A stretch of DNA of 64,000 bases. It comes from Cylicocyclus nassatus (taxonomy: Eukaryota; Nematoda; Chromadorea; Rhabditida; Strongylidae). Position 1 is the first letter of the stretch. The number at the start of each line of letters is the position of its first letter. Below the pieces are notes generated by a model. It had not been told where the DNA came from. It made no database searches and worked only from the letters and a program-made list of their open reading frames with translations. The stretch is taken from positions 17,088,880 to 17,152,879 of the forward strand of contig CATQJL010000112.1 in assembly GCA_958299035.1 (NCBI GenBank). The letters run 5' to 3'. Below, piece by piece: positions 11,971-23,125 of the stretch. A program made the position numbers and the translations under genes.

Positions 11971-13524
11971 CCATTTACAGTGGGTTTAGTGCACTAGCAA
12001 CTTCTAACCTTTAAGAATGTTTTTCTCTTGGCATAGTTCACTAGAATTGTGTTATATTTGGTTTAGATATACGTTGATGCAATCGCTGCATGTTGAGTCA
12101 ATCTCGGAGACAACAGCCAACTTACTGTTAGTTCTGCCTTTCTTATCTTTACTCTCATTTTAGAAAATTCTTTTGATACGATGTATTACCCAACTGCAAC
12201 TGCATGACTGCAGAAATCTCAAAAGTTCACTAAATCTTGATTTTCTTGCCTACTATTTATCTTGCATGGTGTGAATCCACGGATATTCACTAGAAAGGAG
12301 AATTGTACTTGTGCATCGAAGAGACGATTTTTGTAGATGTAAGATTCGCACATATTTCATGACAAAGTCATTTGCATGGGAAATCTTTTCTAGGAAAACT
12401 CGATTATGTGTTTCTTACCAGAGTAGGTTTATGATAAAGTCGGGAAATTTAGAAATCAAATTCAGTTTTTTTGGTTTTTCTCAACTAAGCAGTTCTCCAG
12501 TTGAGTAGCTGTCTAAGCTTTGATGGAATGCGCTCATTTTTCGGAAGAAATTATAGGCAGGTCAGTTTGTAAAAAAATGGTAAAGTAATCAAATTCTACA
12601 AAGATGCTCTACATGAGAGTTCTACAGATTTTCTCATCGTATCACACTTGATTCAAGTAGGCGAGTGTTTCACATGCATGGAAAGTTATTCTGATTTTTT
12701 AGTCAGCAACTAACAATAAGCAGACCTCGGACAGACTTATAAATTTACACTATCGATAAATTTGTGCAATCACAAAATTCGCTTTTTCCACAGCGTAGTT
12801 GATGGAGCTATCTGGTCCTTTAAGAACCATACTCTTTCCCACTTGAGAATCACGAAAACTGAAGGGAACAAGCAGAGTAGAGCACTAGTGTGGGCTTGAA
12901 AATCAGGGAAACCAAGATATGGAGGAAACGCTGAAAAAATGGTGCTCGCCTACTTTCCTCTCAGAGCAATGATAAATCTTTAAATGTGTTCAAGTTCGGT
13001 TAAAAATTTGGCGCAGAAATTTTTTGAGAAAAAAGGACATCTATAAAGCTCAATAAAAATTTCCAGAAAACCGGTATTTTTAAACAAACGTGTTTTCTCA
13101 AAACCAGCATTTAACAATGCTTCCACTTTTGTTAGAGCAAACTTCGTAAATTTTTGCTCATAAATTCTTCTTATTCAGCTACTTTGAAGCAAAGGATGTA
13201 CACACTGATATTTACGCCTCGTAATCGTCTGCCAAAATGACTGATTGCTTAGAACAAGGATGTAAATGCAGAGACAAAGAGATGCTTGTAATAAACAAGC
13301 CATCAGTCTTTCAAAAAGCTCAGCTATCAACAAGCAATTATAATCGCAAAGGTTTCTTGTAAAAAAGACACTTTTTATGCTTTTCTGTGGTTTGCTAAAA
13401 TGTTAGAAACATTTTTATTACTTGGGAAATAAAGCGAATAAGCGAATAAACATGTACAATACAACAGAAGAACAGATAAATGCGGATAATCTGTTGGAAG
13501 TAACTCTTGGAAACTTCATTCTTA
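11971..13524. other. Unassigned AT-rich DNA
   Basis: About 1.5 kb with no supported gene, tRNA or repeat end. Short open frames here have no recognisable domain. Confidence 0.4.
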
Positions 13525-14716
13525 TCTTATATATAAAGCTGAATGTCTGTTTGTCTGTCTGTATGTCTGTATGTCTGTCTGTCTGTCTGTGTGTACGTAT
13601 GTTCCGAATAGAAAATTCCATTTCTGAACCGATCCGGACCAAACTTAGCACACATACACTTCGGGCCCCGGCGGGTGTCATAGGCTACTTTTCGTCATCG
13701 ATCGATATCGATTTTATCGATTTTTATCGATTTTTTTGCTGAGTTCACCTACGGGGCTGGGAGTTGGCACAGGGGGGTAATCGAGCATGGGGATTCCGAA
13801 TACAATATTGGTTTTCAGGATTATCGATTACTTTTATCGATTTTATCGATTTTTTTGCAAAGTTTGAGCTACGGGGCTGGGAGTTCGCACAGGGGGGTAA
13901 TCGAGCATGGGGATTCCGAATACAATATTGGTTTTCAGGATTATCGATTACTTTTATCGATTTTATCGATTTTTTGCAAAGTTTGAGCTAGGGGGCTGGG
14001 AGTTGGCACAGGGGGGTAAACGAGCATGCTGATCACCCCCAAGGGGGGTGATCAGCATGCTCGATTACACTCCTGTGCCAAATTCCAGCCCCCTAGCTCA
14101 AATTTTCAAAAAATCGATAAAATCGAAAAAGTAATTGACGATCCTGAAAACTAATATTGTGTTCGTAATCTGCATGCTCGATTACCCCCCTGTGCGAACT
14201 CCCAGCCCCGTAGCTCAAACTTTGCAAAAAAATCGATAAAATCGATAAAAGTAATCGATAATCCTGAAAACCAATATTGTATTCGGAATCCCCATGCTCG
14301 ATTACCCCCCTGTGCAAACTCCCAGCCCCGCAGGTCAAACTTTACAAAAAAAATCGATAAAATCGATAAAAGTAATGGACGATCCTGAAAACTAATATTG
14401 TGTTCGTAATCAGCATGCTCGATTACCCCCCTGTGCAAACTCCCAGCCCCGCAGGTCAAACTTTACAAAAAAATCGATAAAGTCGATAAAAGTAATGGAC
14501 GATCCTGAAAACTAATGTTGTATTCGGAATCCCCATGCTCACTTCCCCCCCTGTGCCAACTCCTAGCCCTGTAAGTGAACTCTGCAAAAAATCGATAAAA
14601 ATCGGTAAAATCGACATCGATCGATAACGAAAAGTGGACTGTGACACTTGCCGGGGCCCGAAGTGTATGTGTGCCAAGTTTGGTCCGGATACGGCGGAGC
14701 CGGGTAAGCCAGCTAG
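13525..14716 (+). mobile_element. Helitron with a palindromic tandem array
   Basis: The 5' end is A|TCTTATATATAAAGCTGAATG followed by a TCTGTCTG run. The 3' end is a hairpin (CGGC GGA GCCG) ahead of CTAG and then T. It has no Rep/helicase ORF. The middle holds repeats of about 120 bp, each with GGCTGGGAGTT, CACAGGGGGGTAATCGAGCA and a run of ATCGAT/TTATCGATTT. Two to three units point right (13740-14038) and about four to five point left (14042-14590). The junction is a perfect palindrome at 14021-14063. Confidence 0.75.
13740..14590. repeat. Head-to-head minisatellite inside the Helitron
   Basis: Units of about 120 bp, rich in TATCGATTT, are tandem on each side of a centre at 14042. They are in opposite orientation left and right. 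The centre is self-complementary over 43 bases. Units differ by a few substitutions. Open frames across this block only reflect the repeat. Confidence 0.85.
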
Positions 14717-15451
14717 TCAATTATACAAATCAAAGTTACACAAAAAGAAGAACATGAACAAAATAACAGGAACAAGCATGAGTGTGTGAGTGAAATTTCG
14801 TGAGAAAAATAAGAGAAAATTTGCGAAAATTTGAAAAAACGAGATTGTTGGAAGATCTTTAACTTCATCGATTATATGTTTTGTGGATGGACTGTTTTGT
14901 GTAAGCAAAAATCTGAAACGATTCATGGAATCTGGCCTCCTACTGTGTCCAAGCAGGTACTTCTACATATTGAAAGATGCGCCACACCGAGCTCAGTCAA
15001 AGGGTGCCCTTGGATTAAAAATTCGTCCACTCCGAAGCGAAATATGGCCACGCAACGATGATGCTACATAAATCGAGCAAAGAATGCAAAGGTTGCTGAG
15101 GTGGTAGGAAGCACTCTGGTCAGCTCATAGAAAGACACAAGAGTATACAGTATGGAATTTAGATTTGGCTTCCGGCTAAGGCATTTTTCACACCGCGCCG
15201 ATACTTGCCGATATCCGTCCAAAGCCGCCTGACCCCACCTGAACCAGCCGAAACCTCCAAATGAGGGAAGTGAAGGTGATATCTGAATTACTTGTGATCC
15301 ATACGTACATTTCACAAGGCGCGCACTACTATACGTGAGCCTTGAGGTGACAGTTTCTAGGCGCATCTTCTTCCCTAATTTGGCAGATTCCGGCGGGTCA
15401 GGCCGTTCGGATGGGTGCGGGTGGGTACCAGTGCCCTTTGAACGAGTTTAA
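14717..15451. other. Unassigned spacer
   Basis: No supported gene. A GC-rich patch at 15180-15260 (GCCGATACTTGCCGATATCC region) and another at 15380-15430 may be inverted relatives, but I could not align them confidently. Confidence 0.35.
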
Positions 15452-15885
15452 AGGCAGTGTCCCGGCAAAATGTCGTTTTGAGATTTGGTGCTTACCTGGG
15501 CCTATTCGCTATGCTGATTCCGAAAATCCACACTGGAGAGCGCGAAAAAGGAGAAAAAGGGCTCTAACGCAGGAGGTAAATCACAGATGGGCGGGCTGTT
15601 CACACTGTGACGTCACTCTCCCAGCTTCTGAAGCGATCGTCGGTTCCGCATTTAGGTCATGCATTCGCAGTTGTTCGGTGGCGATGTTAGAACGACTAAG
15701 GGAAGCAGAAGATCGCTCTCGAAGCTGGAAGAGTGACGTCACAACAGCCCCGCCCATCTGCGATTTCCCTCCCACGTTAAAATCCTTCGTCGTTTTCGGG
15801 CTCCCCAGTGTTGATTTTCGGATACAGCATAGCGAATAGGCCGTAAGCAAAATCTCATAACCTACTCTTTGCCCGGACACTGCCT
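15452..15885. mobile_element. Palindromic element with TTAA flanks
   Basis: Ends AGGCAGTGTCC and the complement GGACACTGCCT, each flanked by TTAA (15448-15451 and 15886-15889). The inverted match runs deep, including CCTATTCGCTATGCTG against CAGCATAGCGAATAGG, GGGCGGGCTGTT against its inverse, and a pair of GTGACGTCAC sites. TTAA duplications are the piggyBac signature. TTA/TAA (PIF-like) is an alternative reading of the same flank. No transposase is visible. Confidence 0.65.
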
Positions 15886-16249
15886 TTAAGGAGTGAGCGC
15901 CGTTAGAGCTTGGGTGAAACAACAAAGTGGAAGTTAGCACCCTCAAGAGAAAACTTCAAAGTAGACGACCTTAAAGCTTGAAATGCAAAAGGGAGGATGG
16001 GGAGTAGGGGAGTGGGCATTTGGGGATCAGCTATGGGCAAGAAGAGGGGGTAGAGGACTATGGTCGAAAAGGGGAGGTGTCGAAAAGGAGAGGTTCCGTT
16101 TGGACACCTGCGACGAATAGTCCTCATGTAAACGCGAAGGTGCGCGTAATTATTGGAAATTTCCGCATAAAATATTTCGGCAACGTATAATCTCCTATCC
16201 AGGAGAAGGAATTAGCATCCTTGAATGAGCTCTTACTCGAGGTTTTCGG
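15886..16249. other. Unassigned purine-rich spacer
   Basis: GA-rich DNA leading into the tandem array that follows. No gene seen. Confidence 0.35.
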
Positions 16250-17650
16250 AGAAGGGAATCTTCGAAGAAGGGTTGGGATCAGTGGGATAAACCTCTGGAG
16301 AAAGAATCTTGGGGATTGAAAATGGGGTCACGAATGGGGGAAGGGGAGAAGAGAGAAGGGGGCAATATGAGAACTAAAAGCTCGTATGTTGATGAGAAAG
16401 GAACCTTGGACACCCTGGCTAGAAAAACATTTGGGAGAGAAAAATTTTGGAGTTTCAAACATGGAATCCTGAAGGGGGAGAAAAGGAGAAACAGTGGTTA
16501 TCTGACCAGAAAACCGTTTGCGAGAAAAGATGTTTGGGTTCACTTGGTATAACGAGCGTGAGAAAGGGAGAGAGAAGGAGTGGGGATCTCGCAAACCAAA
16601 AGCTCATACTTCGGAAACTTTTGGAGGAGGGAACCTTGGGCACCATGGCCACAAACGTTTGCGGGTGGAAATTTCGGGGCTTTCATATGAATCCTGAAGG
16701 GAAGCGAGAAAAGTGGACTGTGCAAACCAAAAGCTCATACTTCAAGTTTTGAAGGAGAACCTTGGGCACACTGGCCAGAAAACTGTTTGGGATAGAGATT
16801 TTGGGCTTAAATAAGGAGGGAAGCGAGAAAAGTGGACTGTGCAAACCAAAAGCTCATACTTTAGGTTTTGGGGAAGAAACTTGGGCACCCTGGCCGGAAA
16901 ACCGTTTGCGGGTGAGTTGTGGGGTTTTCACATTGGATCACGAATGTGAGAGAGAATGTGCAGCGTGCAAAAGAAAAACTTACAGGGCTTATCAAACGAA
17001 GTGTCGCTTGCATCAGCATCTCCATTCCCACGATAGACTTTGCATCTCTTCCAAGAACATGCTCTCTGATCACTTTTCCAAGGCGAGCGTGGGAAAGGCG
17101 GAGCCTCAATCGATTGGAAGTAATTAGAGAGCATATTCGCTGAAGAGACGCAGAGTCCAGCGCGAAAATGGAAACGCTGATGCAAGCGACAGTGCGTTTG
17201 ATAAGCCCGGTATATTCGGAAAGAATCGGAGGGAAGAAACCTGGGCTTCTTAGCCAGACCGTTAGGGATGGAAAATTCCAGGGCTTTCCAGGGAGAGAGG
17301 AAAAGTGGGCAGGCATGGTGCAAACCAAAAATCATACTTTGGATTTGGAGGGGATCTGGCTAGAAAACCGTTTGGGAGGGAAAGTTTCGGGCTTCAACAT
17401 GGGACCCTAAAGGGGAAAGAAGGGGAAGACAAAGAGTGGGCACCGTGTTAATAAAAAGATCTACTTGGAGATTTGGAGGAGAGAACCTCGGCCACTCGAA
17501 AAACCATGGGAACGAGGAAGATTGAGGACCACAGGGCATTTACTGGGGAAACGATTTTGGGAGGGGGAGGGGGACGAGGAACTTTGGGCATCATGGCTAT
17601 GAAAGGATTTGACTGGATAGTGGTGCTTCCACATGTACTGGCTACGCAGC
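16250..17650. repeat. Diverged minisatellite of about 115-bp units
   Basis: About eight loosely conserved units. Each contains AACCTTGGGCACC(C/A)TGGC, GAAAACCGTTTG, a purine-rich run with GGGCTTCAAC, and GTGCAAACCAAAAGCTCATACTT. Recognisable units begin near 16400, 16495, 16625, 16755, 16875, 17235, 17330 and 17480. The array is interrupted by a MITE at 16983-17210. Long open frames through the array follow the repeat and are not genes. Confidence 0.75.
16983..17210. mobile_element. TA-flanked MITE inside the minisatellite
   Basis: Ends CAGGGCTTATCAAACGAAGT and the complement of CCGGGCTTATCAAACGCACT, each bordered by TA. The arms continue with GTCGCTTGCATCAGC and an inverse copy near 17180, then an inverted GAGAGCATATTCGC/GAACATGCTCTC pair. 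Fits a Tc1/mariner-type miniature element inserted into one repeat unit. Confidence 0.75.
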
Positions 17651-18169
17651 TTTAAGCAGGGAGACAATTATCGGGCACCATGAAACTCGGGGCTCCCTTT
17701 CAAGAAAAGGAAGAACATATTTGGGTATTTGGCAGAAAGCTCACGAGAAAACTGGCTTTGACCATACCATCAAGGTTTGAAAAGGATCTTCATGATTTGC
17801 GAGAGCTTTTCGTAGGCAATATCTGGGGGGAATTCCTTGAGCCGAACTGCGAATGTTCGTCCTAAATAAAGCTTTTACTAATCTTTACTTTTACTAATCT
17901 ACTACTTTTACTAACAAAAGGGGTAATACCAACCGAGTAAGTCGATTGAGTCCTCCGAAGCATTTTGAAGGCTCAAAGCGTCAACATTGGCTGGAAAAGC
18001 AATTTTATACAGGGTGTCCGATAAAATGTCTCAAAAAGGGAAAAATAAATACCAACCAGTAGAAGCCCGCCTGGAGAGTGGGGGTTCAACGCTGGCATTT
18101 TCCTTTGAAAAAGAAGAGGATTGTCCGGAGGCTGGCCTCTGAGAAGCATCCTCTGGAAAAGCAATTTTA
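17651..18169. other. Spacer with a short direct repeat
   Basis: The phrase GGAAAAGCAATTTTA occurs at 17992 and again at 18155, each followed by an end like GGGTGTCC. This suggests a duplicated or partial mariner-type end left of the element at 18170. No gene seen. Confidence 0.4.
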
Positions 18170-18833
18170 GGGTGTCCCAAAAATGTACCTGCTGTTTGAC
18201 TGTAAATGACTCTCTTGTGATAAAGTGTCTCGAGAAGTTTTAGGTTCATTTTGTAGAGCAAGGTTAAACTCAAACCCACGGTAGAAAGCGAATCATCTAT
18301 CGCTTTTCATTACTGTAGGATTACGGTAAGGATTTCCAGCACATGGAGCCATTGTGTATACCACACAATAAAATTTTTTCCAAAAAAAAACTGAAAAATT
18401 GTGCATCAACGTTTTCGTTCATGCTGATTCCACCTAACAACCTTTTTCGAGTGTTTTCAGCTTTTTTGACGGTGTAATTACATTTCTGACAAACGCCGGG
18501 AATTGAGTTATTACGATTTATCGGGAATAACTTAGGAAAGAAGCATCACAGTAAAATGGGAGTTTCAAATTCGAAACCAGCGGCTCTTATTACCCTAGTA
18601 TATGAGTTTTTGGCTTTTTGGTTTTGATCCGAGACAGAATATAGCCCCCAATGGCCTAAAATCCTTGTCAAAGTTCGTATCGTAATCCTACAGTAATGAA
18701 GAGCGACAGATGATTCGCTCCATCAGTAGATCTAAGCTTAACCTCGCTTTACAAAATGATACCGGAAGCTACTTGAACACTTCATTACAAGAGAGTTACA
18801 ATCAAACAGTAGGCATATTTTTTGAGACAACCT
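18170..18833. mobile_element. Mariner-type MITE, copy 1
   Basis: Left end GGGTGTCCCAAAAATGTACC, right end the complement of GGTTGTCTCAAAAAATATGC, flanked by TA. Inverted arms extend for about 190 bases and include CATTACTGTAGGATTACGGT and its inverse. A related copy is at 29001-29571. Its right end abuts TATATAAAGCTGAGTGTCTG, which resembles the 5' end of a Helitron. Confidence 0.75.
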
Positions 18834-18885
18834 ATATATAAAGCTGAGTGTCTGTCTGTACAATACCATCTCATAACGTGCAACA

Positions 18886-18934
18886 TTTCCGTAAATGTCG
18901 CGAAATTCCGGGAATTTCGCGACATTTACGGAAA
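18886..18934. repeat. 49-base near-perfect palindrome
   Basis: Arms of 24 bases (TTTCCGTAAATGTCGCGAAA then TTCC) meet their exact complement with one extra central G. It lies about 50 bases past the mariner-type MITE and just after the Helitron-like TCTGTCTGT run. Confidence 0.9.
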
Positions 18935-19185
18935 GTGGTAGTGAGAGTGGTATTGTATCTGGCCAACAAGATGATAAAATAATGATTTTCTCATCTGCAG
19001 ATTTTATTCATTCAAACTTTCATGCTGAAGTGATCTATAAGCTTTTCTACAGTAATGAGCCTGTGGTAATGAACAAACATGAAGTCTACGTGCCTTCGAA
19101 ACCTATAATTTTCTGACCCCACCGGAGATTATCTGCACCCGGTTCAGGTCTATGGGATGTAAGAGCATCATAACTCATAATAAGG
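18935..19185. other. Unassigned sequence after the palindrome
   Basis: An open frame (+) runs through the palindrome to 19116. It has no recognisable domain, and part of it is palindrome-derived. No function is assigned. Confidence 0.3.
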
Positions 19186-19290
19186 TGTGTGTGTATGTGT
19201 GTGTGTGTATGTTTGTGTGTGTATGTGTGTGTGTGTATGTGTGTGTGTGTATGTGTATGTGTGTGTGTGTATGTGTGTGTGTGTATGTGC
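19186..19290. repeat. GT-rich microsatellite
   Basis: About 105 bases of GTGTGT interrupted by regular GTAT steps. Open frames across it on both strands are artefacts of the repeat. Confidence 0.95.
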
Positions 19291-21423
19291 AAATTCAAAC
19301 AAAGGACTACATGATAATACCAATCTATGACAGATTCCATGCTTTCTTTCTTTGTTTTTGGCACACCCATGTGAGTTAAATAAATAAATAAATAACTCTT
19401 TTTGTTGGATGTCGAATATCCTCCCCTCCCCCCTCTTCCCTTCAGCAAAATCTGGAGCACTCATTTTGCCCTTTTCAGGATAAACTATCGAGGAAAAAGA
19501 AGTTACTTTTCTTGCATGCGATGGCAGAGTTCAACCGATGGCTGCATCTTTACTTCCATCACATTTTATACATTACTAAATTGAACGCGCAAAACAGAAT
19601 ACTGAAGTATATGAAGTTGCATCACTTAGCTACCACTCTTATAGTAGTGTAGATGAAAAACTCAATGGAATCAGCGGGAATCAGGAGTCCTTTCTGAAAA
19701 CTTTCGATGAATATGTACATGCATGAATTTGATCGAATTGCAACAGGGAAAAAATGGAGTTTAGGAGACTTTTTGAGGAAAACGCAAACTTCTCTGAACG
19801 AGGAGCTATGAGTGTTTTGAGTACAAAAATGCACACCAATTCTCTCCATTCATTCTCTCCTTCTCCTTATAGCTTCATTATCAGCTTATTAAACGATATC
19901 TTTGATAGTAGTTTTGGCACGAATTTTCAAAGCTCCGGCACCGACTTTAGTTCTTTTGTGAACAGAAAACGCATTCACACCGTTTACAAAAAATTGGACG
20001 GTAAGCTGATCGCTCTACAAAATGATTTAAAAGCTTAAAACAAGTATAATCAGCTGAAATTTGAAATTAAATTTCAAAAGCTCTATATGCCCTAAAAATC
20101 GGAAAGAAAAAGTTTTCAACCCAAAGGATCCTCCACACCTCGTACTCACTCACGCATTTTTCCACATACAATCGCATACGTAATATTGCTGTATTTTTTG
20201 GCTGAAAATCGAAAAAAAACGAAAATTGGCATATTCTGCCGAGCTTTCAACATAGACAGAGCTTGAATTGAAGTCCTTTGCAAATCAACTATGAATTTCC
20301 GTTTACAGACTTTAGTTCTAAGAAAAGCATCTAGCATGAAAAGCCCACAGATGCGTTGTAGTCAGTTTTGGCCCATTTTTATCTCTCGATTTGTGGCCAA
20401 GGAAAAATGCGGCAGCTATACATATGAAAGGCTACTGTGAAAAACTTATGCGCATGCAACTCAAAGGAGGATCTTCTCGGCAAAGATTCGGAAGTAATGA
20501 TTTCTCATTTCGTTTTGTATTCAGAAAAACGCACTATTTCAAAAAAATTTTAGAACGATTATTCATTTGAACGATCAAGAAAATTGCTGAAAGAATGAAT
20601 TGGAAATTTGTAGAGTCCGAAAAGTCAAATCGATTATGATCGACTCTCAAAATTTCTTGCTTGACCGTACTTATGCCACTGGGATATCCGGAATGCATGT
20701 TTGCCCCTCTTATAAACAATCGATTGGAGCCCAACACTAGACAGAGATTTTGAATAGAAAACATTTTCCATATTCGTGATGGAAGAATTCATGCACTTTT
20801 GAGATTAGTCCAGGCCTAAAAAATGAACGAAACCAACCCCTGACATATTCAGACGATTAACAGAAAAAGATGGGAACATTTTGTCATACCTTCAATACTT
20901 TTATACTAGATTGTCCGTCCGAGATGTTCGATACCTATCTTTATTTATACTTTTATATACTTTATACGCGACGAAAGTACTGCCGAGAGCGTAACCGTAA
21001 TTTTGAAAATTTTTGAATTTTTTTCAAAAATTCTCAAATGTGCACAATCTCCATCCTTTCTGAGACTGTATAATTCGGATAGCTTCGCACCACGAGATGA
21101 TGCATTATTTTGTCGTCCGATTGTGCTGAATTGAAATAGCCATGAGCACCTGCAGCCAAGCTAACACAGCCAAGCCCAAAACGTGCCAAGTTATCTACTC
21201 GCCCATTTGATTAGTAATTAGGAGAATATAGTGTACATTCTCAATAGTCGCAAAATTTGTTTGAAAAGGAATAACTGTGGATGTTCCAATTATTGAAAAA
21301 AACAAATGTGATCAAAAAATTCAACATAGAAATTCTTTGAATTCGATTCGATCGAATTATTTTAGTTTCTGAATTCTTCTTCAATCAAGAAAGCTGTGTT
21401 GCCGAATTTGATCGCTCAGAGCA
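19291..21423. other. Unassigned DNA with a MITE-free target copy
   Basis: No supported gene. An open frame at 19754-20038 (+) shows no domain. At 20854-20960 the sequence matches, in reverse complement, the DNA flanking the PIF-like MITE at 24258-27139 on both sides, and joins continuously across the insertion point (TTTT at about 20879-20882). It is an empty-site copy of that flanking repeat. Confidence 0.5.
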
Positions 21424-23125
21424 AAGGGGCACATGATCCACTAAAAATTTTGGGTCGGTAGTAATCTGGTTTAAACTCCGAGTGTGAAGCTCCGCGTTAA
21501 CTCAGAGATAACTCTGACAAGGGAATGGTCAGGAATCGAAGTGGTAATTCCAGACAAACTGCATACCGTTAGATGCAGCATGAAGCGCTGACTCTAAATC
21601 TGTCTTGCTTACCTGCTTATCGCTTTTCTGGACGAAGCTATAAGCCATTAAAGACCATTATTTTGCTAAGAAATTATGCGTGAAATCGAAAATTTAGCCG
21701 TACAGAGCCACGTTCGCCTCAATGCTGGGCCAAAACATGCAGCTAGCTTAATTGAAATTTTTGAAGCCAGAAGCTGAGCTAAAAGCGCAACAATGTGCTC
21801 AATTTCGCTGTTTTTATGTATGATTTTTTCACAATAAAACCACTTGTAGCTTCGTCCACAGAAGCGGGAAGCAGATAAGGAAGACAGATTCGAAGTCAGC
21901 GTTTTATACTGCATCGAATGATATACAGCTTCTCTGGTTTGGCCACTTCGACTTCTGACCATTCCCTTGTGAGTTCCGTTTTTGAAACTCCGAGTTACGC
22001 TTATTGAAACTCTGAGTTCCGCTTTCGTAATTCCGATCAACTCTCAAGCTCGGAGTTTTGCTTTGAGGAGCTGTTAAGCACTTTGCTGCAAAAGCGACGT
22101 TAAAGTAGGGACTCGAACCTGTATGGTCTAGCGTAAAGATTCTATCACTAAACCGCTAGACCATGACACACCCATGAACCCTAAAATTGCTTTGCCATAA
22201 TGTACTCACTCATTCCATTAACACTTAGCAGGTCAAAACAAGTTATACCAAACCCTCACTCATTTCCATTTCTATCGGGCAGTGATGGTTCATCACGAGG
22301 ATTGGTCTTTTGCGCAGCTGAAAGCTTCAAACAATAGAGAAAGCGGATGGCATACGCAGTGATAAGAATTGACTATTAGGATTTGCGCACAGAATAAATC
22401 CTCTGGCAAAGTTGCCCTTCCATGATTTCGTCTTACTTACCGTATATCTACCGTAACCGTTCCATATGTCACCAGTGTATGTAGCAGATAGATTGTCCGT
22501 AATCTGCATCCCGAACAACTCCAGTGTACCAAGTTTCGATCAGTTTCGTGATTTTCTCCCATCTACCATAAACCTACCGTAACACCTCTACATGACTCCA
22601 TAGTGAAAAATGGGTACCATATGCGTGATTAGCGCACCGATTAACCCCCTGGGCCAAGTTTTTACAAAATTTCAGAATTTTGTAAATCACTGCGCACCAC
22701 GATACCCCCATCATGCCTGCTTAAACTACGAGCAAAATGTACCCCGGAGGACTTTTTAGCTGCCCCTCTTCTTTTGCGCACTATTTCTCTTTCTCTGACC
22801 AAACTCAGAGTTATCTCTGAGTTCCACGATAGACTGGAACTCGCACCAAACTCAGAGTTATCGCAGACACTAGTTGCGCGTTTGGTGGCGCTGTTTCTTG
22901 TGCAGGACAATTTGGACAATGTTGCGCTACTAGGAATAAACTACGTGTTAAGGAGAATCCTGCCATATCATCGCTTTCCGGATTTGATCTGTTCAAACAC
23001 CTGTTAAGGGGGTCAAAATGTTGCGCGTTAGCTCAGAGATAACTCAGAGCTAACTCTGAGTTATAACTCTGAGTTTCGATAGGTTTACTACCGACCTTGG
23101 AAATTATGCTGATGGTGTGCCCCGC
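21424..23125. mobile_element. Inverted-repeat element with CTCAGAG motifs
   Basis: Outer inverted ends share GGGGCACA, then after a gap GGTCGGTAGTAA. Just inside lie repeated AACTCAGAGTTATCTCTGAG-type blocks on both sides (21490-21530, 21970-22065, 22800-22870, 23025-23075). A second, inner fold at 21480-22065 centres near 21745, with arms such as GGGAATGGTCAG against CTGACCATTCCC. The middle may be a nested insertion. Target duplication could not be defined. No transposase is visible. Confidence 0.5.
22095..22172 (-). other. tRNA-like stretch, degenerate
   Basis: On the minus strand there is a D-arm-like TGGTCTAGCGGTTTAGTGAT, followed about 25 bases later by AGGTTCGAGTCCC, a good match to the internal B box of a tRNA gene. 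The acceptor and T stems do not pair, and CATGGTCTAGCG pairs with CGCTAGACCATA instead. So it is more likely a tRNA-derived relic or a hairpin in the surrounding element than a working tRNA. Confidence 0.3.

Noticed and set aside
19086..19464. Open frames rich in His-Thr on the minus strand
   Set aside because: They translate a GT microsatellite and carry no domain.
22095..22172. Functional tRNA gene on the minus strand
   Set aside because: B box is good but acceptor and T stems do not pair, so only a relic is claimed.
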